A stretch of 64,000 bases of DNA. Origin: Candidatus Goldiibacteriota bacterium HGW-Goldbacteria-1. Its GTDB lineage: Bacteria; Oederibacteriota; PGYV01. The stretch's first letter is position 1. The number at the start of each line of letters is the position of its first letter. The notes below the pieces were generated by a model. The model was not told the origin of the DNA, ran no database searches, and saw nothing but the letters and a program-made list of their open reading frames with translations. A program made the translations under genes and the position numbers. The stretch lies in contig PGYV01000005.1 of assembly GCA_002839855.1 (NCBI GenBank), positions 243,800 to 307,799 of the forward strand, read 5' to 3'. Of this stretch, positions 52,064-62,223 are shown piece by piece.

Positions 52064-52816
52064 TTACGAATGACGGGTTAAAACAAGCTGCCCGTTTTCT
52101 GTTATTGCCACAGTGTGTTCAAAATGAGCCGAAATACTTCCATCCATTGTGACCACTGTCCATTCATCATCAAGTGTTGCAACTTCAAAGCCGCCCGCAT
52201 TTACCATAGGTTCAATTGCCAGTACCATGCCGGGCTGAATCAAAGGCCCCTGTCCGGGTTTTCCAAAGTTAGGAATCATAGGGTCTTCGTGTACTTTTCT
52301 TCCTACTCCGTGTCCGCAAAGGTCTTTAACAACTGAAAAACCGTTTGCTTCCACATAATTCTGAACTGCCGCGGAAATGTCAGATATGCGGTTGCCCGGC
52401 TTTGCCATGTCAATTCCTTTTGCCAGCGCTTCCTGCGTTACTTTTATCAGCTTCTGCGCCCTTCCGGAAACTTTTCCAACCGGCACTGTTAATGCCGCAT
52501 CAGAAAAATATCCTTCACGCTCCACGCCAAAATCAAGGCTGACAATGTCGCCTTCCTTTAATTTCACTTTTTCAGAAGGGATGCCATGCACAACCTCCTG
52601 ATTGACTGAAACGCAGACAGCTGCCGGATAACCTCTGTAGCCCAGAAATGCGGCTTTTACGCCGTAGGCCTTAACCATCTTTCTTGCAAACTGGTCAATT
52701 TCAGCGGTACTAATTCCCGGTTTTATCATCTCTTTCATCTTTATAAGAACTTCACTTAATATCTCGCCGCTTTGGGCTATTAATTCTATCTCTTTTTTAC
52801 TCTTTAATTCTATCAT
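52064..52816 (-). CDS. map: Methionine aminopeptidase type I
   Basis: 250 residues. The metal ligands are in SLDFGVEREGYFSDAALT (two Asp), GHGVGRKVHE (His), LAIEPMV (Glu) and a final Glu near the C-terminus. It removes the initiator Met from nascent chains. Two bases separate it from adk. Confidence 0.97.
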   Translation of the reverse strand: MIELKSKKEIELIAQSGEILSEVLIKMKEMIKPGISTAEIDQFARKMVKAYGVKAAFLGYRGYPAAVCVSVNQEVVHGIPSEKVKLKEGDIVSLDFGVEREGYFSDAALTVPVGKVSGRAQKLIKVTQEALAKGIDMAKPGNRISDISAAVQNYVEANGFSVVKDLCGHGVGRKVHEDPMIPNFGKPGQGPLIQPGMVLAIEPMVNAGGFEVATLDDEWTVVTMDGSISAHFEHTVAITENGQLVLTRHS

Positions 52817-52818
52817 TT

Positions 52819-53469
52819 TTACTTGCTTTCCAGTGCTGCCTTTATCATTGAAACTATATCAACAACACTGCCATTTGAAGCATTGACATCTTTAAGCACA
52901 TTTCTTGACCTGTAATATTCAATAAGAGGCGCAGTCTGTTTATCATAAACAACCAGCCTGTTCTCTATTGTATCCGGTTTATCATCATTTCTCTGGAAAA
53001 GTTCACCGCCGCAGGCGTCACAAATTCCGTCTTTCTTTGACGGCATTGTGTTTACATTAAATCCCGCACCGCAGGCTTTACACATTCTGCGTCCTGTAAG
53101 CCTTTTGAAAAGAACATCTTTATCAACTATTATGTTTATTACGCCTTTAAGATCAAGGTTATTCTTTTTAAAAAGTTCACCAAGCGCGTCTGCCTGCGCA
53201 ACCGTCCTTGGAAAACCATCAAGCAGGAATCCGTTCTTACAGTCATTTTCCTTAATTCTTTCTTCTACGATCCCTATTATAACTTCATCCGGCACAAGAG
53301 CGCCTTTATCCATATATTCTTTTGCTTTAAGCCCTACAGGCGTTCCGGCTTTAACTGATGCCCTTAAAATATCACCGGTTGAAATCTGCGGTATCTTATA
53401 AATTTCAATTAACTTCTGTGAATATGTTCCTTTTCCTGCTCCGGGTGGTCCTAATAGAATGAAAATCAT
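52819..53469 (-). CDS. adk: Adenylate kinase with zinc-binding LID
   Basis: 216 residues. P-loop GPPGAGKGT (7-15), DGFPRT (84-89), and four cysteines in the LID (Cys130, Cys133, Cys150, Cys153), the zinc form seen in Gram-positive and some diderm phyla. Confidence 0.97.
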   Translation of the reverse strand: MIFILLGPPGAGKGTYSQKLIEIYKIPQISTGDILRASVKAGTPVGLKAKEYMDKGALVPDEVIIGIVEERIKENDCKNGFLLDGFPRTVAQADALGELFKKNNLDLKGVINIIVDKDVLFKRLTGRRMCKACGAGFNVNTMPSKKDGICDACGGELFQRNDDKPDTIENRLVVYDKQTAPLIEYYRSRNVLKDVNASNGSVVDIVSMIKAALESK

Positions 53470-53484
53470 TTTTCCTCCGGTTAA

Positions 53485-54816
53485 TTAGCCTCTGCGGCCT
53501 CTGATTTTTCCAGTCTTCATAAATCCGTCATAATGCCTCATTAAAAGGTGCGATTCCATCTGTGAAACAGTATCAAGCGCAACACCCACTATAATAAGAA
53601 TAGTTGTTCCGCCAAAATAAAAACCTATTTCAAATATTCTGCCGAACATATCGGGTATTACAGCTATTAAAACAATCATTAATGCGCCGCCAAGGGTAAT
53701 GTGCGTAAGAATGTCATTAATATAATCAGCAGTTGGTTTTCCCGGCCTTATTCCAGGAACAAAACCGCCGTTCTTTTTCATATTCTCTGCAAGGTCATTC
53801 GGGTTAAAAGAAATAGCTGTGTAAAAATAACAGAAGAAAATTATAAGCGCAATATACAACAACACATAAACCGGAGCGCCGGGTGCAAGCCATGCCTGAA
53901 TTCCATTTAGGATATCTGCAGTAATGCCGGTCTGTCCGGGCCTTTCAAAAAACTTTGCAATCATGGCCGGAAGAATCATAACTGAAGAAGCAAAGATAAC
54001 GGCAATAACGCCGGAATAATCAACTTTTAACGGCAGGTTAGTGCTCTGCCCCCTGTATATTTTTCTTCCAACTATCCTCTGCGCGTACTGGACCGGTATC
54101 TTTCTGAATGACTGCTGCGATACAACCGCCAATGCTGTAAGAGATATCATTATAGCTGCAAATGCTATTATCTGGAACAGGTTAATTGAACCGGCTTTCC
54201 ATAAGGCTCCCATTGATACAAACTGCCCCGGAATACTTGCAAGGATACCGGCAAGAATAAGGATTGACATACCGTTTCCTATACCGTGTTCTGTCATCTG
54301 CTCGCCAAGCCACATAAGAAATATTGTACCGGTGGTAAGGGTAAGCATTGTTGTTATCTGAAAGAATAAAGAAAATTCCGGAACAAGGGGCATTCCGCCC
54401 ATAGTCACAGACTTAAGCCAGAAAGTAATACCGAATGACTGAACAGCGCAGATAGCCACTGTCAGGTACCTTGTATACTGTGTGATTTTTTTTCTTCCGG
54501 AATCGCCTTCTTTAGAAAGCGCTTCAAGAACTGGTATTACAGCGGTTAAAAGCTGAAGTATAATGGAAGCTGAAATATACGGCATAATTCCAAGCGCAAA
54601 TATCGTGAAATTTCTTAACGCGCCGCCCGAGAACATATCAAGAAAACCAAGAAGCCCGCCCGACTGGGAGCTGATAAGGCTGTTCATAACATGCGTATCA
54701 ATGCCCGGCGTTGGTATGTGAGTCCCAAGCCTGAAAACAAATAGCATTCCAAGCACGAATAATAACCTTTTCTTAAGCTCCGGTATCCTGAATATGTTTA
54801 CGAGTGAATTGTTCAT
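53485..54816 (-). CDS. secY: Protein translocase subunit SecY
   Basis: 443 residues, ten helices. RLGTHIPTPGID, FALGIMPYISASIILQLLT and the cytoplasmic RIVGRKIYRGQSTNLPLKVD loop are typical. The start overlaps rplO by 4 bases. It forms the inner-membrane channel with SecE and SecG. Confidence 0.98.
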   Translation of the reverse strand: MNNSLVNIFRIPELKKRLLFVLGMLFVFRLGTHIPTPGIDTHVMNSLISSQSGGLLGFLDMFSGGALRNFTIFALGIMPYISASIILQLLTAVIPVLEALSKEGDSGRKKITQYTRYLTVAICAVQSFGITFWLKSVTMGGMPLVPEFSLFFQITTMLTLTTGTIFLMWLGEQMTEHGIGNGMSILILAGILASIPGQFVSMGALWKAGSINLFQIIAFAAIMISLTALAVVSQQSFRKIPVQYAQRIVGRKIYRGQSTNLPLKVDYSGVIAVIFASSVMILPAMIAKFFERPGQTGITADILNGIQAWLAPGAPVYVLLYIALIIFFCYFYTAISFNPNDLAENMKKNGGFVPGIRPGKPTADYINDILTHITLGGALMIVLIAVIPDMFGRIFEIGFYFGGTTILIIVGVALDTVSQMESHLLMRHYDGFMKTGKIRGRRG

Positions 54817-55256
54817 TTAGCCAGTACCTCTCCGCCCGCTTTTTTAATCTTGTCTTCTGCTGTTTTGGATAACTTATCAGCCTTCACTTTTAACGCTTTT
54901 GTTATTTCCCCGTCGCCAAGTATCTTAACAAGAGATCCTTTTTTACTTATGCACCCTTTTGAATAAAGGGCTGCCGTGTCAACAGTATCACCGGCATTAA
55001 ATTTCTTATCAAGGGTGGATACATTTACAATTTCGTATTCTGTCGGGAAAGGGCTGTTAAAACCGGACTTTGGTATTCTCTGTGTTAACCTCTGCTGTCC
55101 GCCTTCAAACCACGGTGCTTTCGCGCCGCCGCTTCTTGCCCTCTGTCCTTTGGCGCCATACGCGGAAGTTTTACCCATACCGGTTCCTATTCCTCGCCCG
55201 ATTCTGGTCTTCTTTTTTCTTTTGCTTTTTGTTATCTTTAGATCGCTAAATTTCAT
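54813..55256 (-). CDS. rplO: Ribosomal protein uL15
   Basis: 147 residues; the basic Gly-rich N-terminus KTRIGRGIGTGMGKTSAYGA and APWFEGGQQRLTQRIPKSGF are diagnostic. Confidence 0.98.
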   Translation of the reverse strand: MKFSDLKITKSKRKKKTRIGRGIGTGMGKTSAYGAKGQRARSGGAKAPWFEGGQQRLTQRIPKSGFNSPFPTEYEIVNVSTLDKKFNAGDTVDTAALYSKGCISKKGSLVKILGDGEITKALKVKADKLSKTAEDKIKKAGGEVLAK

Positions 55257-55269
55257 TTGTTATCCTCCG

Positions 55270-55449
55270 TTATTTCTCTTCAACATTTAAAAGGTATGCA
55301 ACTTTTTTAATCATACCTTCAATCGATGGTGTCTTTTCATATTCTTTGGTGTCGCCGACTTTCCTAAGTCCCATAACTCTTACTATTTCCCTGTTCTTGT
55401 TATTTTTTCCGGCAAGTCCTCTTTTTAATGTAACTTTAAGCTTTGACAT
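55270..55449 (-). CDS. rpmD: Ribosomal protein uL30
   Basis: 59 residues: MSKLKVTLKRGLAGKNNKNR and VMGLRKVGDTKEYEKTPSI. Start ATG at 55449, one base after the rpsE stop; fits the conserved rpsE-rpmD-rplO order. Confidence 0.96.
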   Translation of the reverse strand: MSKLKVTLKRGLAGKNNKNREIVRVMGLRKVGDTKEYEKTPSIEGMIKKVAYLLNVEEK

Positions 55450-55450
55450 G

Positions 55451-55939
55451 TTATTTGCCCTTCCTTAACGCTATAATTTTTTCCGGATCACAAAGCATAT
55501 CTATCGCTTTGAAGGTCGCGTAAACCACGTTAAACGGGTTTGTAGTTTTTCCAAGACATTTCGAAATAATATCATGAACACCGGCAGATTCCACAATTGC
55601 GCGGACTGCCGAGCCTGCGATTACACCGGTACCTGCACACGCCGGTTTTAAAAGTACTTTTGCCGCATCTGATTCGGCTGTAACTTCAAAAGGTATCGTG
55701 GTTCCTTTTAACGGAAGCAAAACAAGATTCTTTTTTGCCCTGTTAACAGCTTTTTTAATGGCTTCCGGAACTTCCCTTGCCTTGCCAAGCCCGTAACCTA
55801 CATAGCCGTGTCCGTCGCCTACAACCACCAGGCAGCTGAACTTAAACCTTTTGCCGCCTTTTACAACTTTGGCAACCCTGTTTATGGCAATTATTCTTTC
55901 TTTTAAATCCAACTTTGTCGAATCAATCCTTACTCTCAA
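55451..55939 (-). CDS. rpsE: Ribosomal protein uS5
   Basis: 162 residues. N-terminal dsRNA-binding-like domain ([20 protein letters not shown]) and C-terminal domain ([37 protein letters not shown]). Helps decoding accuracy in the 30S body. Confidence 0.98.
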   Translation of the reverse strand: MRVRIDSTKLDLKERIIAINRVAKVVKGGKRFKFSCLVVVGDGHGYVGYGLGKAREVPEAIKKAVNRAKKNLVLLPLKGTTIPFEVTAESDAAKVLLKPACAGTGVIAGSAVRAIVESAGVHDIISKCLGKTTNPFNVVYATFKAIDMLCDPEKIIALRKGK

Positions 55940-55960
55940 AACGGCCTCCCGTAATCTAAA

Positions 55961-56329
55961 TTAGAATTTTACTCCGCCTTCGCGAACCGCGTCAGCAAAA
56001 GCTTTTACAACACCGTGAAACTGAAAACCGCCTCTGTCAAATACAACCGTTTCCACTTTATTGTCTTTGCACTTTTCCGCAATAGCTTTTCCAAGTTTAA
56101 CAGCGGACTCTTTGTTCTTGCCTTTAATCTCCGCATTCTTGGTGTTTGTAGCTATGCCAAACAGGCTTTTCTGCGCCACATCATCAACAACCTGCGCATA
56201 AAGAGAGTTAGCTCCCCTGTGAAAAGCAAGCCTTGGCCTTTCCTGCGTGCCTGTAATTTTTTTTCTTCCGCGTTCGTGCCTTAAAATTCTTTTAGCTGTT
56301 GATAAAGCTGTCTTTTTTGTTATCTTCAT
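55961..56329 (-). CDS. rplR: Ribosomal protein uL18
   Basis: 122 residues; RPRLAFHRGANSLYAQVVDD and VVFDRGGFQFHGVVKAFADA. Binds 5S rRNA. Confidence 0.97.
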   Translation of the reverse strand: MKITKKTALSTAKRILRHERGRKKITGTQERPRLAFHRGANSLYAQVVDDVAQKSLFGIATNTKNAEIKGKNKESAVKLGKAIAEKCKDNKVETVVFDRGGFQFHGVVKAFADAVREGGVKF

Positions 56330-56368
56330 ATTAACCTTTATCCTCCGGCATGTCTTTTATTTTGCCTA

Positions 56369-56932
56369 TTATTTACCTTTAGCTCCAGCCGCGCTCTTTC
56401 CGGCTTTTCTTCTTACGCGTTCATCATCATACATGATTCCCTTGCCCTGGTACGGTTCCGGCGGTTTTACTTTTCTTAATTTAGCCGCTGTTTCTCCCAC
56501 CATCTGTTTATCAATTCCGGTGACAGTTATCTTTGTCTGGTTCTCGGTTACTTCCGCTTTTACACCGGCAGGAATTTCAAAAACCACCGGATGCGAAAAA
56601 CCCATCGCCATTGTTATCTTTGTTCCCTGCATCTGTGCCCTGTAACCAACACCCTTTAACAGAAGCGTTTTTACATAACCTTCATTAACGCCCTTCACCT
56701 TATTGGCAATTACAGCCCTTTCAGTGCCAAACTGGGCATTTGCAGCCTTGTCTTTTTCCACATTAACTCTGGGAACAACATTTAGTTCGTTGTTTTCAAT
56801 TTTATAATCAAACTTGTTATTTATAACGTGTTCCGCCTTGCCTTTAGTGCCTTCTATCTTTAATAATTTTCCGTCGTTTGTAACCTTAACGCCTGAAGGA
56901 ATTTTAACAGGCTGCCTTCCAATTCTTGACAT
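56369..56932 (-). CDS. rplF: Ribosomal protein uL6
   Basis: 187 residues, two L6 repeats; MSRIGRQPVKIPSGVKVTND at the start and KPPEPYQGKGIMYDDERVRR near the end. Confidence 0.98.
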   Translation of the reverse strand: MSRIGRQPVKIPSGVKVTNDGKLLKIEGTKGKAEHVINNKFDYKIENNELNVVPRVNVEKDKAANAQFGTERAVIANKVKGVNEGYVKTLLLKGVGYRAQMQGTKITMAMGFSHPVVFEIPAGVKAEVTENQTKITVTGIDKQMVGETAAKLRKVKPPEPYQGKGIMYDDERVRRKAGKSAAGAKGK

Positions 56933-56946
56933 AGTTTATTTCTCCT

Positions 56947-57336
56947 TTACCAAATTTCGCAGATTATTTCGCCGCCAATATTAAGTTCCCTTGCTTTTTG
57001 GCTTGTCATAATGCCCTTGGATGTTGATACAACAAGTACTCCAAGACCGCTTTTTATTTTGGGCATTTTGTCCCTGCCCATGTATACGCGCCTTGAAGGT
57101 TTGCTTACCCTTTTAAGTGAGTTGATAAGTTTTTCCTTGTTTACTCCATACTTCAAATATACCCTGACAATGCCCTGCTTATTGTCTTCAATATACCTGT
57201 AACCTTTTATAAAGCCCTCGTCCTTCAAAAGCTTTACAATATTCTGTTTCAATTTCGAAGAAGGAACATCAACATAATCCTTCATTTTCATGTTAGCATT
57301 CCTAATTCTTGTTAGCATATCGCCGATAGAATCCAT
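56947..57336 (-). CDS. rpsH: Ribosomal protein uS8
   Basis: 129 residues; MDSIGDMLTRIRNANMKMKD and VVSTSKGIMTSQKARELNIG. Central-domain 16S rRNA binder and usual translational repressor of the spc operon. Confidence 0.98.
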   Translation of the reverse strand: MDSIGDMLTRIRNANMKMKDYVDVPSSKLKQNIVKLLKDEGFIKGYRYIEDNKQGIVRVYLKYGVNKEKLINSLKRVSKPSRRVYMGRDKMPKIKSGLGVLVVSTSKGIMTSQKARELNIGGEIICEIW

Positions 57337-57346
57337 TGTTCCTCCT

Positions 57347-57532
57347 TTACCAGCTTGACTTTTTTATTCCGGGTATCTCGCCTTTATAAGCGAGTTCCCT
57401 GAAGCATAACCTGCATATCCCGAACTTTCTCATATATGCCCTGGGCCTTCCGCATATCTGACAGCGGTTGTAAGCCCTTGATTTAAACTTTGGTTTCTTG
57501 TTTGATTTATTTACTATTGCCTTTGTAGCCAC
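57347..57532 (-). CDS. rpsN: Ribosomal protein uS14, type Z (zinc)
   Basis: 61 residues with Cys24, Cys27, Cys40 and Cys43 (CQIC and CRLC), the short zinc-binding form instead of the 100-residue zinc-free form. Confidence 0.98.
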   Translation of the reverse strand: MATKAIVNKSNKKPKFKSRAYNRCQICGRPRAYMRKFGICRLCFRELAYKGEIPGIKKSSW

Positions 57533-57546
57533 CTAATAAGTCCTCC

Positions 57547-58092
57547 TTATTTTTTTCTGAAAGGCATTCCAAGATTTTCAAGCAATGCCAGCGCGTCTTC
57601 ATTTTTCTTCGCGGTTGTAACAAATGTAACATCCATTCCCATAATATTTACAACCTTATCAAACTTTATTTCAGGAAATATTATCTGTTCTTTCAGCCCA
57701 AGTGTGTAATTACCCCTTCCGTCAAAACTTGTACGGGGAACACCGTTAAAATCCCTTACCCTTGGAAGAGCCAGCGAAATAAGCCTGTCGGCAAATTCAA
57801 ACATCTTTTCGCCCCTTAAGGTCACTTTGCATCCGATAGGCATTCCTTCCCTTAATTTGAAATTAGATATGGCAACTTTAGCCTTGGTAACAAGCGGCTT
57901 TTGTCCGGTTATCTGTGTAAGCTGTTCAACTGCTTCATCAAGCACTTTGGCATCCTGCGTTGCTTTGCCGACACCCATATTGATTACTATCTTAACAAGC
58001 CTTGGCACTTCATTAGGGTTCTTAAAACCTTCACCCTGCATCATCTTTGGTATAACTTCTTTTTTGTATTTTTCCTTAAGCCTGGCCGCCAT
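57547..58092 (-). CDS. rplE: Ribosomal protein uL5
   Basis: 181 residues; [40 protein letters not shown] and [20 protein letters not shown]. Binds 5S rRNA. Confidence 0.98.
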   Translation of the reverse strand: MAARLKEKYKKEVIPKMMQGEGFKNPNEVPRLVKIVINMGVGKATQDAKVLDEAVEQLTQITGQKPLVTKAKVAISNFKLREGMPIGCKVTLRGEKMFEFADRLISLALPRVRDFNGVPRTSFDGRGNYTLGLKEQIIFPEIKFDKVVNIMGMDVTFVTTAKKNEDALALLENLGMPFRKK

Positions 58093-58113
58093 TATTAAGC
58101 TCCTCCTGGAATT

Positions 58114-58437
58114 TTACTTTTCATCAAGCATTTCATTACATTTCTTGCAGATTCTTACTTTTTTGTTATCTGCAATGATTCCAACTTTCACCCTGGTGGG
58201 TTTGCCGCATTTATTGCAGATAAGCATTACATTGTCTATTCTTAAAGCGGCTTCTTTTTCAATTATTCCGCCCTGCTGTACTTTCTGTGACGGTTTTGTA
58301 TGCCTTTTTACAAAATTAATTTTTTCAACAACTACCCTTCTGTCATCAGCAAACATCTTTAAAACCTTGCCGCTTTTGCCTTTGTCTTTCCCTTTGATAA
58401 CTGTTACAATATCATTCTTTTTTATTTTAACTTTCAT
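58114..58437 (-). CDS. rplX: Ribosomal protein uL24
   Basis: 107 residues with the KOW motif near the N-terminus (KKNDIVTVIKGKDKGKSGKV) and a Cys-rich C-terminus (CNKCGKPTRVKV, CKKCNE) that could bind zinc. Confidence 0.97.
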   Translation of the reverse strand: MKVKIKKNDIVTVIKGKDKGKSGKVLKMFADDRRVVVEKINFVKRHTKPSQKVQQGGIIEKEAALRIDNVMLICNKCGKPTRVKVGIIADNKKVRICKKCNEMLDEK

Positions 58438-58446
58438 GTTATCCTC

Positions 58447-58815
58447 CTAAACGACTTCAGGCGCAAGGGATATTATCTTAAGGAAATTCTTTTCCCTTAA
58501 TTCCCTGGCGACCGGCCCGAATATGCGTGTGCCTTTCGGGTTGTTCTGGTCATTAATGACTACCGCTGCATTATTATCAAACCTTATGTATGTACCGTCT
58601 TTCCTTCTAAGTTTCTTTTTAACCCTGACTATAACGGCTTTTACCACTTCTTTTTTCTTAACCTGCCCGCCGGGAATGGCATCTTTAACCGATGCCACTA
58701 TTATATCTCCAAGCGATGCATATCTTGCCCTCGTACCGCCAAGGACCTTAATACACATTATCTCTTTTGCTCCGGAATTATCAGCTACTTCAAGCCTGGA
58801 CTGTTCCTGAATCAT
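58447..58815 (-). CDS. rplN: Ribosomal protein uL14
   Basis: 122 residues; [20 protein letters not shown] and [20 protein letters not shown]. The start shares one base with the rpsQ stop. Confidence 0.98.
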   Translation of the reverse strand: MIQEQSRLEVADNSGAKEIMCIKVLGGTRARYASLGDIIVASVKDAIPGGQVKKKEVVKAVIVRVKKKLRRKDGTYIRFDNNAAVVINDQNNPKGTRIFGPVARELREKNFLKIISLAPEVV

Positions 58816-59111
58816 TAGTTTTCACTCCCGTCTTTGATTTCGGCGGCCGCGTCCTGACGTCCGCGTTTTACAACCTTTACCACCATCCATCTTTTTCTTT
58901 TGCTTATAGGGGCAACTTCTTTAATTACAACCGTATCGCCCTCTTTGCATTCATTCTTTTCATCATGCGCAAGAACCTTCGTTGATCTTTTGATTATTTT
59001 CTTAAAAAGCGGATGCTGAACCTGCCTTGTGACAGTTACCGTTACTGTTTTATCCGCTTTATCAGAAGTTATAAATCCTTCCAGTGTCTTTCTATTATTT
59101 TTTTCCGACAT
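58815..59111 (-). CDS. rpsQ: Ribosomal protein uS17
   Basis: 98 residues; [40 protein letters not shown]. The start lies 17 bases inside rpmC. The C-terminus is slightly longer than usual and acidic. Confidence 0.97.
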   Translation of the reverse strand: MSEKNNRKTLEGFITSDKADKTVTVTVTRQVQHPLFKKIIKRSTKVLAHDEKNECKEGDTVVIKEVAPISKRKRWMVVKVVKRGRQDAAAEIKDGSEN

Positions 59112-59313
59112 TTACAGCCTCCTTGCCGCTCTTCTTCTGTTTAAGCACCGTAAGCGCCCTTGCAATATCCTGCTTTATAGTCTTAATCTGAGAAGTTTTC
59201 TCTATCTGCTTTGTAGACAGTTTAATTTTAAGTTTAAAAAGCTGCTCTTTAAATTCTGTCAGTTTTCTTTCAATTTCATCGGACGTCATGTCCCTGAATT
59301 CCTGCGGCTTCAT
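59095..59313 (-). CDS. rpmC: Ribosomal protein uL29
   Basis: 72 residues, two helices; [20 protein letters not shown] and [18 protein letters not shown]. Confidence 0.97.
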   Translation of the reverse strand: MKPQEFRDMTSDEIERKLTEFKEQLFKLKIKLSTKQIEKTSQIKTIKQDIARALTVLKQKKSGKEAVNVGKK

Positions 59314-59330
59314 GTCTTCCTCCGTTTTTA

Positions 59331-59744
59331 TTACAGCTCGTGCCTTGCTGCGAATTTTGTGAATATAGGAAGCTTTGCTCCCGCCTTCTTAAAAGCGTAT
59401 CTTGCCACTTCTTCCGTCACGCCATCCAGTTCAAAAAGCACTCTTCCGGGTTTAATAACCACAACCCATGCTTCAGGCGCGCCTTTTCCCTTACCCATCC
59501 TTGTTTCAGCCGGTTTCTTTGTTATCGGTTTATCCGGGAATATCCTTACCCAAAGCTTACCGCCTTTTTTTAGCTGCCTGTTAATGGCAACACGCGCGGA
59601 TTCTATCTGCCTTGCGGTAACCCATGCGGGTTCCAGCGCTTTTAATCCATATTCGCCAAAACTTACTTTATTTCCGCTTGTAGCGACTCCCGACATTCTT
59701 CCTCTCATCTGTTTCCTGTATTTAACCCTTGATGGCATCAACAT
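59331..59744 (-). CDS. rplP: Ribosomal protein uL16
   Basis: 137 residues from the ATG at 59744 ([17 protein letters not shown]); GGAGG is 9 bases upstream, and a TTG two codons earlier is ignored. The segment [12 protein letters not shown] is diagnostic. Confidence 0.97.
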   Translation of the reverse strand: MLMPSRVKYRKQMRGRMSGVATSGNKVSFGEYGLKALEPAWVTARQIESARVAINRQLKKGGKLWVRIFPDKPITKKPAETRMGKGKGAPEAWVVVIKPGRVLFELDGVTEEVARYAFKKAGAKLPIFTKFAARHEL

Positions 59745-59765
59745 GTACAAATTCCTCCGAATTAA

Positions 59766-60413
59766 TTATTCTTTATTTTCTCCGGGTAATATTTCGCCCT
59801 TGAATATCCATACCTTAACCCCTATCGTTCCATAGGTGGTCTTTGCAATTGCATAACCGTAATCAATATCCGCCCTTAATGTCTGAAGCGGAACACGTCC
59901 TTCTGTGTACCATTCAGTCCTTGCTATTTCCGCGCCTCCAAGCCTTCCGGAAGTGCATATCTTGATTCCCTGCGCGCCCGCATCGGACGCCATTGTTGTC
60001 TGCATTGCCTTTTTCATAGCCCTTCTGAAAGCAACGCGTTTTTCCAGCTGCTGCGCCACATTTTCAGAAACAAGCTGAGCGTCAAGTTCCGGCCTTTTAA
60101 TTTCCACGGGATCTATAAGCATCTGCTTGCCTGTAAGTTTTTCAAGTTCTTTTTTCAGTACTTCAACTTCAGTGCCTTTTCTTCCGATTATCATTCCCGG
60201 TTTTGCGGTATAAATCTTTACAATCGCCTTCTGCCCGGCTCTTTCTATTTCTATTTTTGATATACCGGCACTGTAAAGTTTGTTCTTTATGTATTTTCTT
60301 ATTTTAAAATCCTCAAGGAGCAGTTCCTTAAAATTCTTTTTGGAGAGCCACTTTGACTTCCAAGTCCTTATTATTCCAATTCTCATGCCTTCCGGATTTA
60401 TCTTATGACCCAT
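59766..60413 (-). CDS. rpsC: Ribosomal protein uS3
   Basis: 215 residues with KH domain ([20 protein letters not shown]) and C-terminal domain ([20 protein letters not shown]). Part of the mRNA entry channel. Confidence 0.98.
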   Translation of the reverse strand: MGHKINPEGMRIGIIRTWKSKWLSKKNFKELLLEDFKIRKYIKNKLYSAGISKIEIERAGQKAIVKIYTAKPGMIIGRKGTEVEVLKKELEKLTGKQMLIDPVEIKRPELDAQLVSENVAQQLEKRVAFRRAMKKAMQTTMASDAGAQGIKICTSGRLGGAEIARTEWYTEGRVPLQTLRADIDYGYAIAKTTYGTIGVKVWIFKGEILPGENKE

Positions 60414-60419
60414 ATGGAA

Positions 60420-60779
60420 TTATCTCTCCTTCTTTATTTTTTTATCTGTTACAACTATTGTAAGGTGAGCCGCTTTTTTATGAATTCCCGCAGCCCTTCC
60501 CATTGCTCTTGCATGAAACCTTTTTGCCCATTTAATGATAGGCCCGTCATTGACAACAGATTCCATCACATAAAGTTTTTCCGCGTCCGCGCCGTGGTTC
60601 TTGGTGGCATTTGCAATCGCAGATTTTAAAACCTTAAGTACATGAGGCGCGCCTGCTTTGTTCATAAACTGAAGAGTTGTCAGAGCATCGCTTACGCTTT
60701 TTTTCTTTATCTGTTTCGCCACAAGCCTTAACTTGATCGGCGATATCCTTAAATACCTTCCTATTGCTTTAGCTTCCAT
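60420..60779 (-). CDS. rplV: Ribosomal protein uL22
   Basis: 119 residues; RYLRISPIKLRLVAKQIKKK and RFHARAMGRAAGIHKKAAHL, the loop that reaches the exit tunnel. Confidence 0.98.
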   Translation of the reverse strand: MEAKAIGRYLRISPIKLRLVAKQIKKKSVSDALTTLQFMNKAGAPHVLKVLKSAIANATKNHGADAEKLYVMESVVNDGPIIKWAKRFHARAMGRAAGIHKKAAHLTIVVTDKKIKKER

Positions 60780-60801
60780 TTTATGTTGGCTCCTTTACCT
60801 G

Positions 60802-61086
60802 TTATTTCTTAGCTGCTGATTCTTTTTTCATATCGCCGTGGCCTTTAAATGTCCTTGTCGGCGAAAACTCTCCAAGCTTGTGTCCTACCATATTTTCTGT
60901 AACATATACCGGCACAAATTTCTTTCCGTTATGAACCGCAAATGTAACACCAATCATTTCCGGTGAAATTACGCTTCTTCTTGCCCATGTCTTAATTACT
61001 TTCTTATCTTTGGCCTCATTGGCCGCTAATACCTTATCAAGTAACTTTTCGTCAATGTAAGGGCCTTTCTTGAGGGACCTGCTCAT
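60802..61086 (-). CDS. rpsS: Ribosomal protein uS19
   Basis: 94 residues; [20 protein letters not shown] and [20 protein letters not shown]. Adjacent to rplB with no spacer. Confidence 0.98.
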   Translation of the reverse strand: MSRSLKKGPYIDEKLLDKVLAANEAKDKKVIKTWARRSVISPEMIGVTFAVHNGKKFVPVYVTENMVGHKLGEFSPTRTFKGHGDMKKESAAKK

Positions 61087-61932
61087 TTATATTGTTCCTC
61101 CTGTTTTTGCTTTGCGCCTTCTGATGATATATTTATTGGAGTACTTCTTTTTATCTCTGGTCTTGTAACCTTTAGCCAATACGCCTGTAGGCGAGCATGG
61201 ATGCGCTCCGGATTTGGATTTTCCTTCTCCGCCGCCCATAGGATGATCAACAGGGTTCATTGCTATAGCCCTATTTCTTGGTTTAATGCCTCTCCACCTG
61301 TTTCTTCCTGCTTTACCTATTATTATATTCTCATGGTCAGTATTTCCAACCTGTCCGACAGTTGCCCTGCACCTTTTCATTACCTGGCGAAGTTCCCCTG
61401 AAGGCATTTTTAAAACAACATAATCCCCTTCTTTGCCCATTATCTGCGCAAACGAACCGGCGCCCCTGGCTATCTGTCCGCCTTTGCCCGGTGTAATTTC
61501 AATATTATGCACAATAGTACCAACCGGCATAAATGTAAGCGGGATACAGTTACCCGTCTTAATTTCAGCGGTTTCCGAGCTTATTACATTATCGCCCACG
61601 GTTAAATTAACAGGAGCAACAATATACCTTTTTTCTCCGTCTTTATAATTTAAAAGCGCAATTCTGCATGTTCTGTACGGGTCGTATTCTATGGATGCAA
61701 CCACTGCAGGCACTTCAAATTTATCCCTTTTAAAATCTATTATTCTATAAAGCTTTCTGTGGCCGCCGCCCCTGAAACGGGAAGTGATTCTTCCCATGCT
61801 GTTTCTGCCTGTCTTGTTTTTAAGTTTAAAAGTCAGCGCCTTTTCAGGTGAGTCTTTTGTTACGTCCTCTTTGTTGTCGACCGTCATCATCCTTCTGGAG
61901 GGTGTAAGCGGCCTGAAACTCTTTATTCCCAT
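61087..61932 (-). CDS. rplB: Ribosomal protein uL2
   Basis: 281 residues; [20 protein letters not shown] and the peptidyl-transferase-proximal [14 protein letters not shown]. Complete. Confidence 0.98.
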   Translation of the reverse strand: MGIKSFRPLTPSRRMMTVDNKEDVTKDSPEKALTFKLKNKTGRNSMGRITSRFRGGGHRKLYRIIDFKRDKFEVPAVVASIEYDPYRTCRIALLNYKDGEKRYIVAPVNLTVGDNVISSETAEIKTGNCIPLTFMPVGTIVHNIEITPGKGGQIARGAGSFAQIMGKEGDYVVLKMPSGELRQVMKRCRATVGQVGNTDHENIIIGKAGRNRWRGIKPRNRAIAMNPVDHPMGGGEGKSKSGAHPCSPTGVLAKGYKTRDKKKYSNKYIIRRRKAKTGGTI

Positions 61933-61935
61933 GGC

Positions 61936-62223
61936 TTATACTCCTTCTACTATTTCTATTTTATCTTCCTTCTTTAACTGTACGATGGCTTTTTTGAACT
62001 TTCTGGCTGCGGAAATCTGACGGCCAAAACGTTTTGCTTTGCCGGGCAGGTTCGCGGTATTAATCTTGGTTACTTTTACCTTGAACATTTTTTCCACGGC
62101 TTCTTTAATCTGTTTCTTTGAAGCCTTGCTGTCAACTTCAAAAGTATAGAAGTTGCCTTTTTCCCTTGCGATGGAACTTTTCTCTGTAAGAGAAGGTTTT
62201 TTTATTATCTGGTAAATATCCAT
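61936..62223 (-). CDS. rplW: Ribosomal protein uL23
   Basis: 95 residues; IIKKPSLTEKSSIAREKGNF and VDSKASKKQIKEAVEKMFKV. Sits at the tunnel exit and docks trigger factor and SRP. Shares one base with rplD. Confidence 0.97.
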   Translation of the reverse strand: MDIYQIIKKPSLTEKSSIAREKGNFYTFEVDSKASKKQIKEAVEKMFKVKVTKINTANLPGKAKRFGRQISAARKFKKAIVQLKKEDKIEIVEGV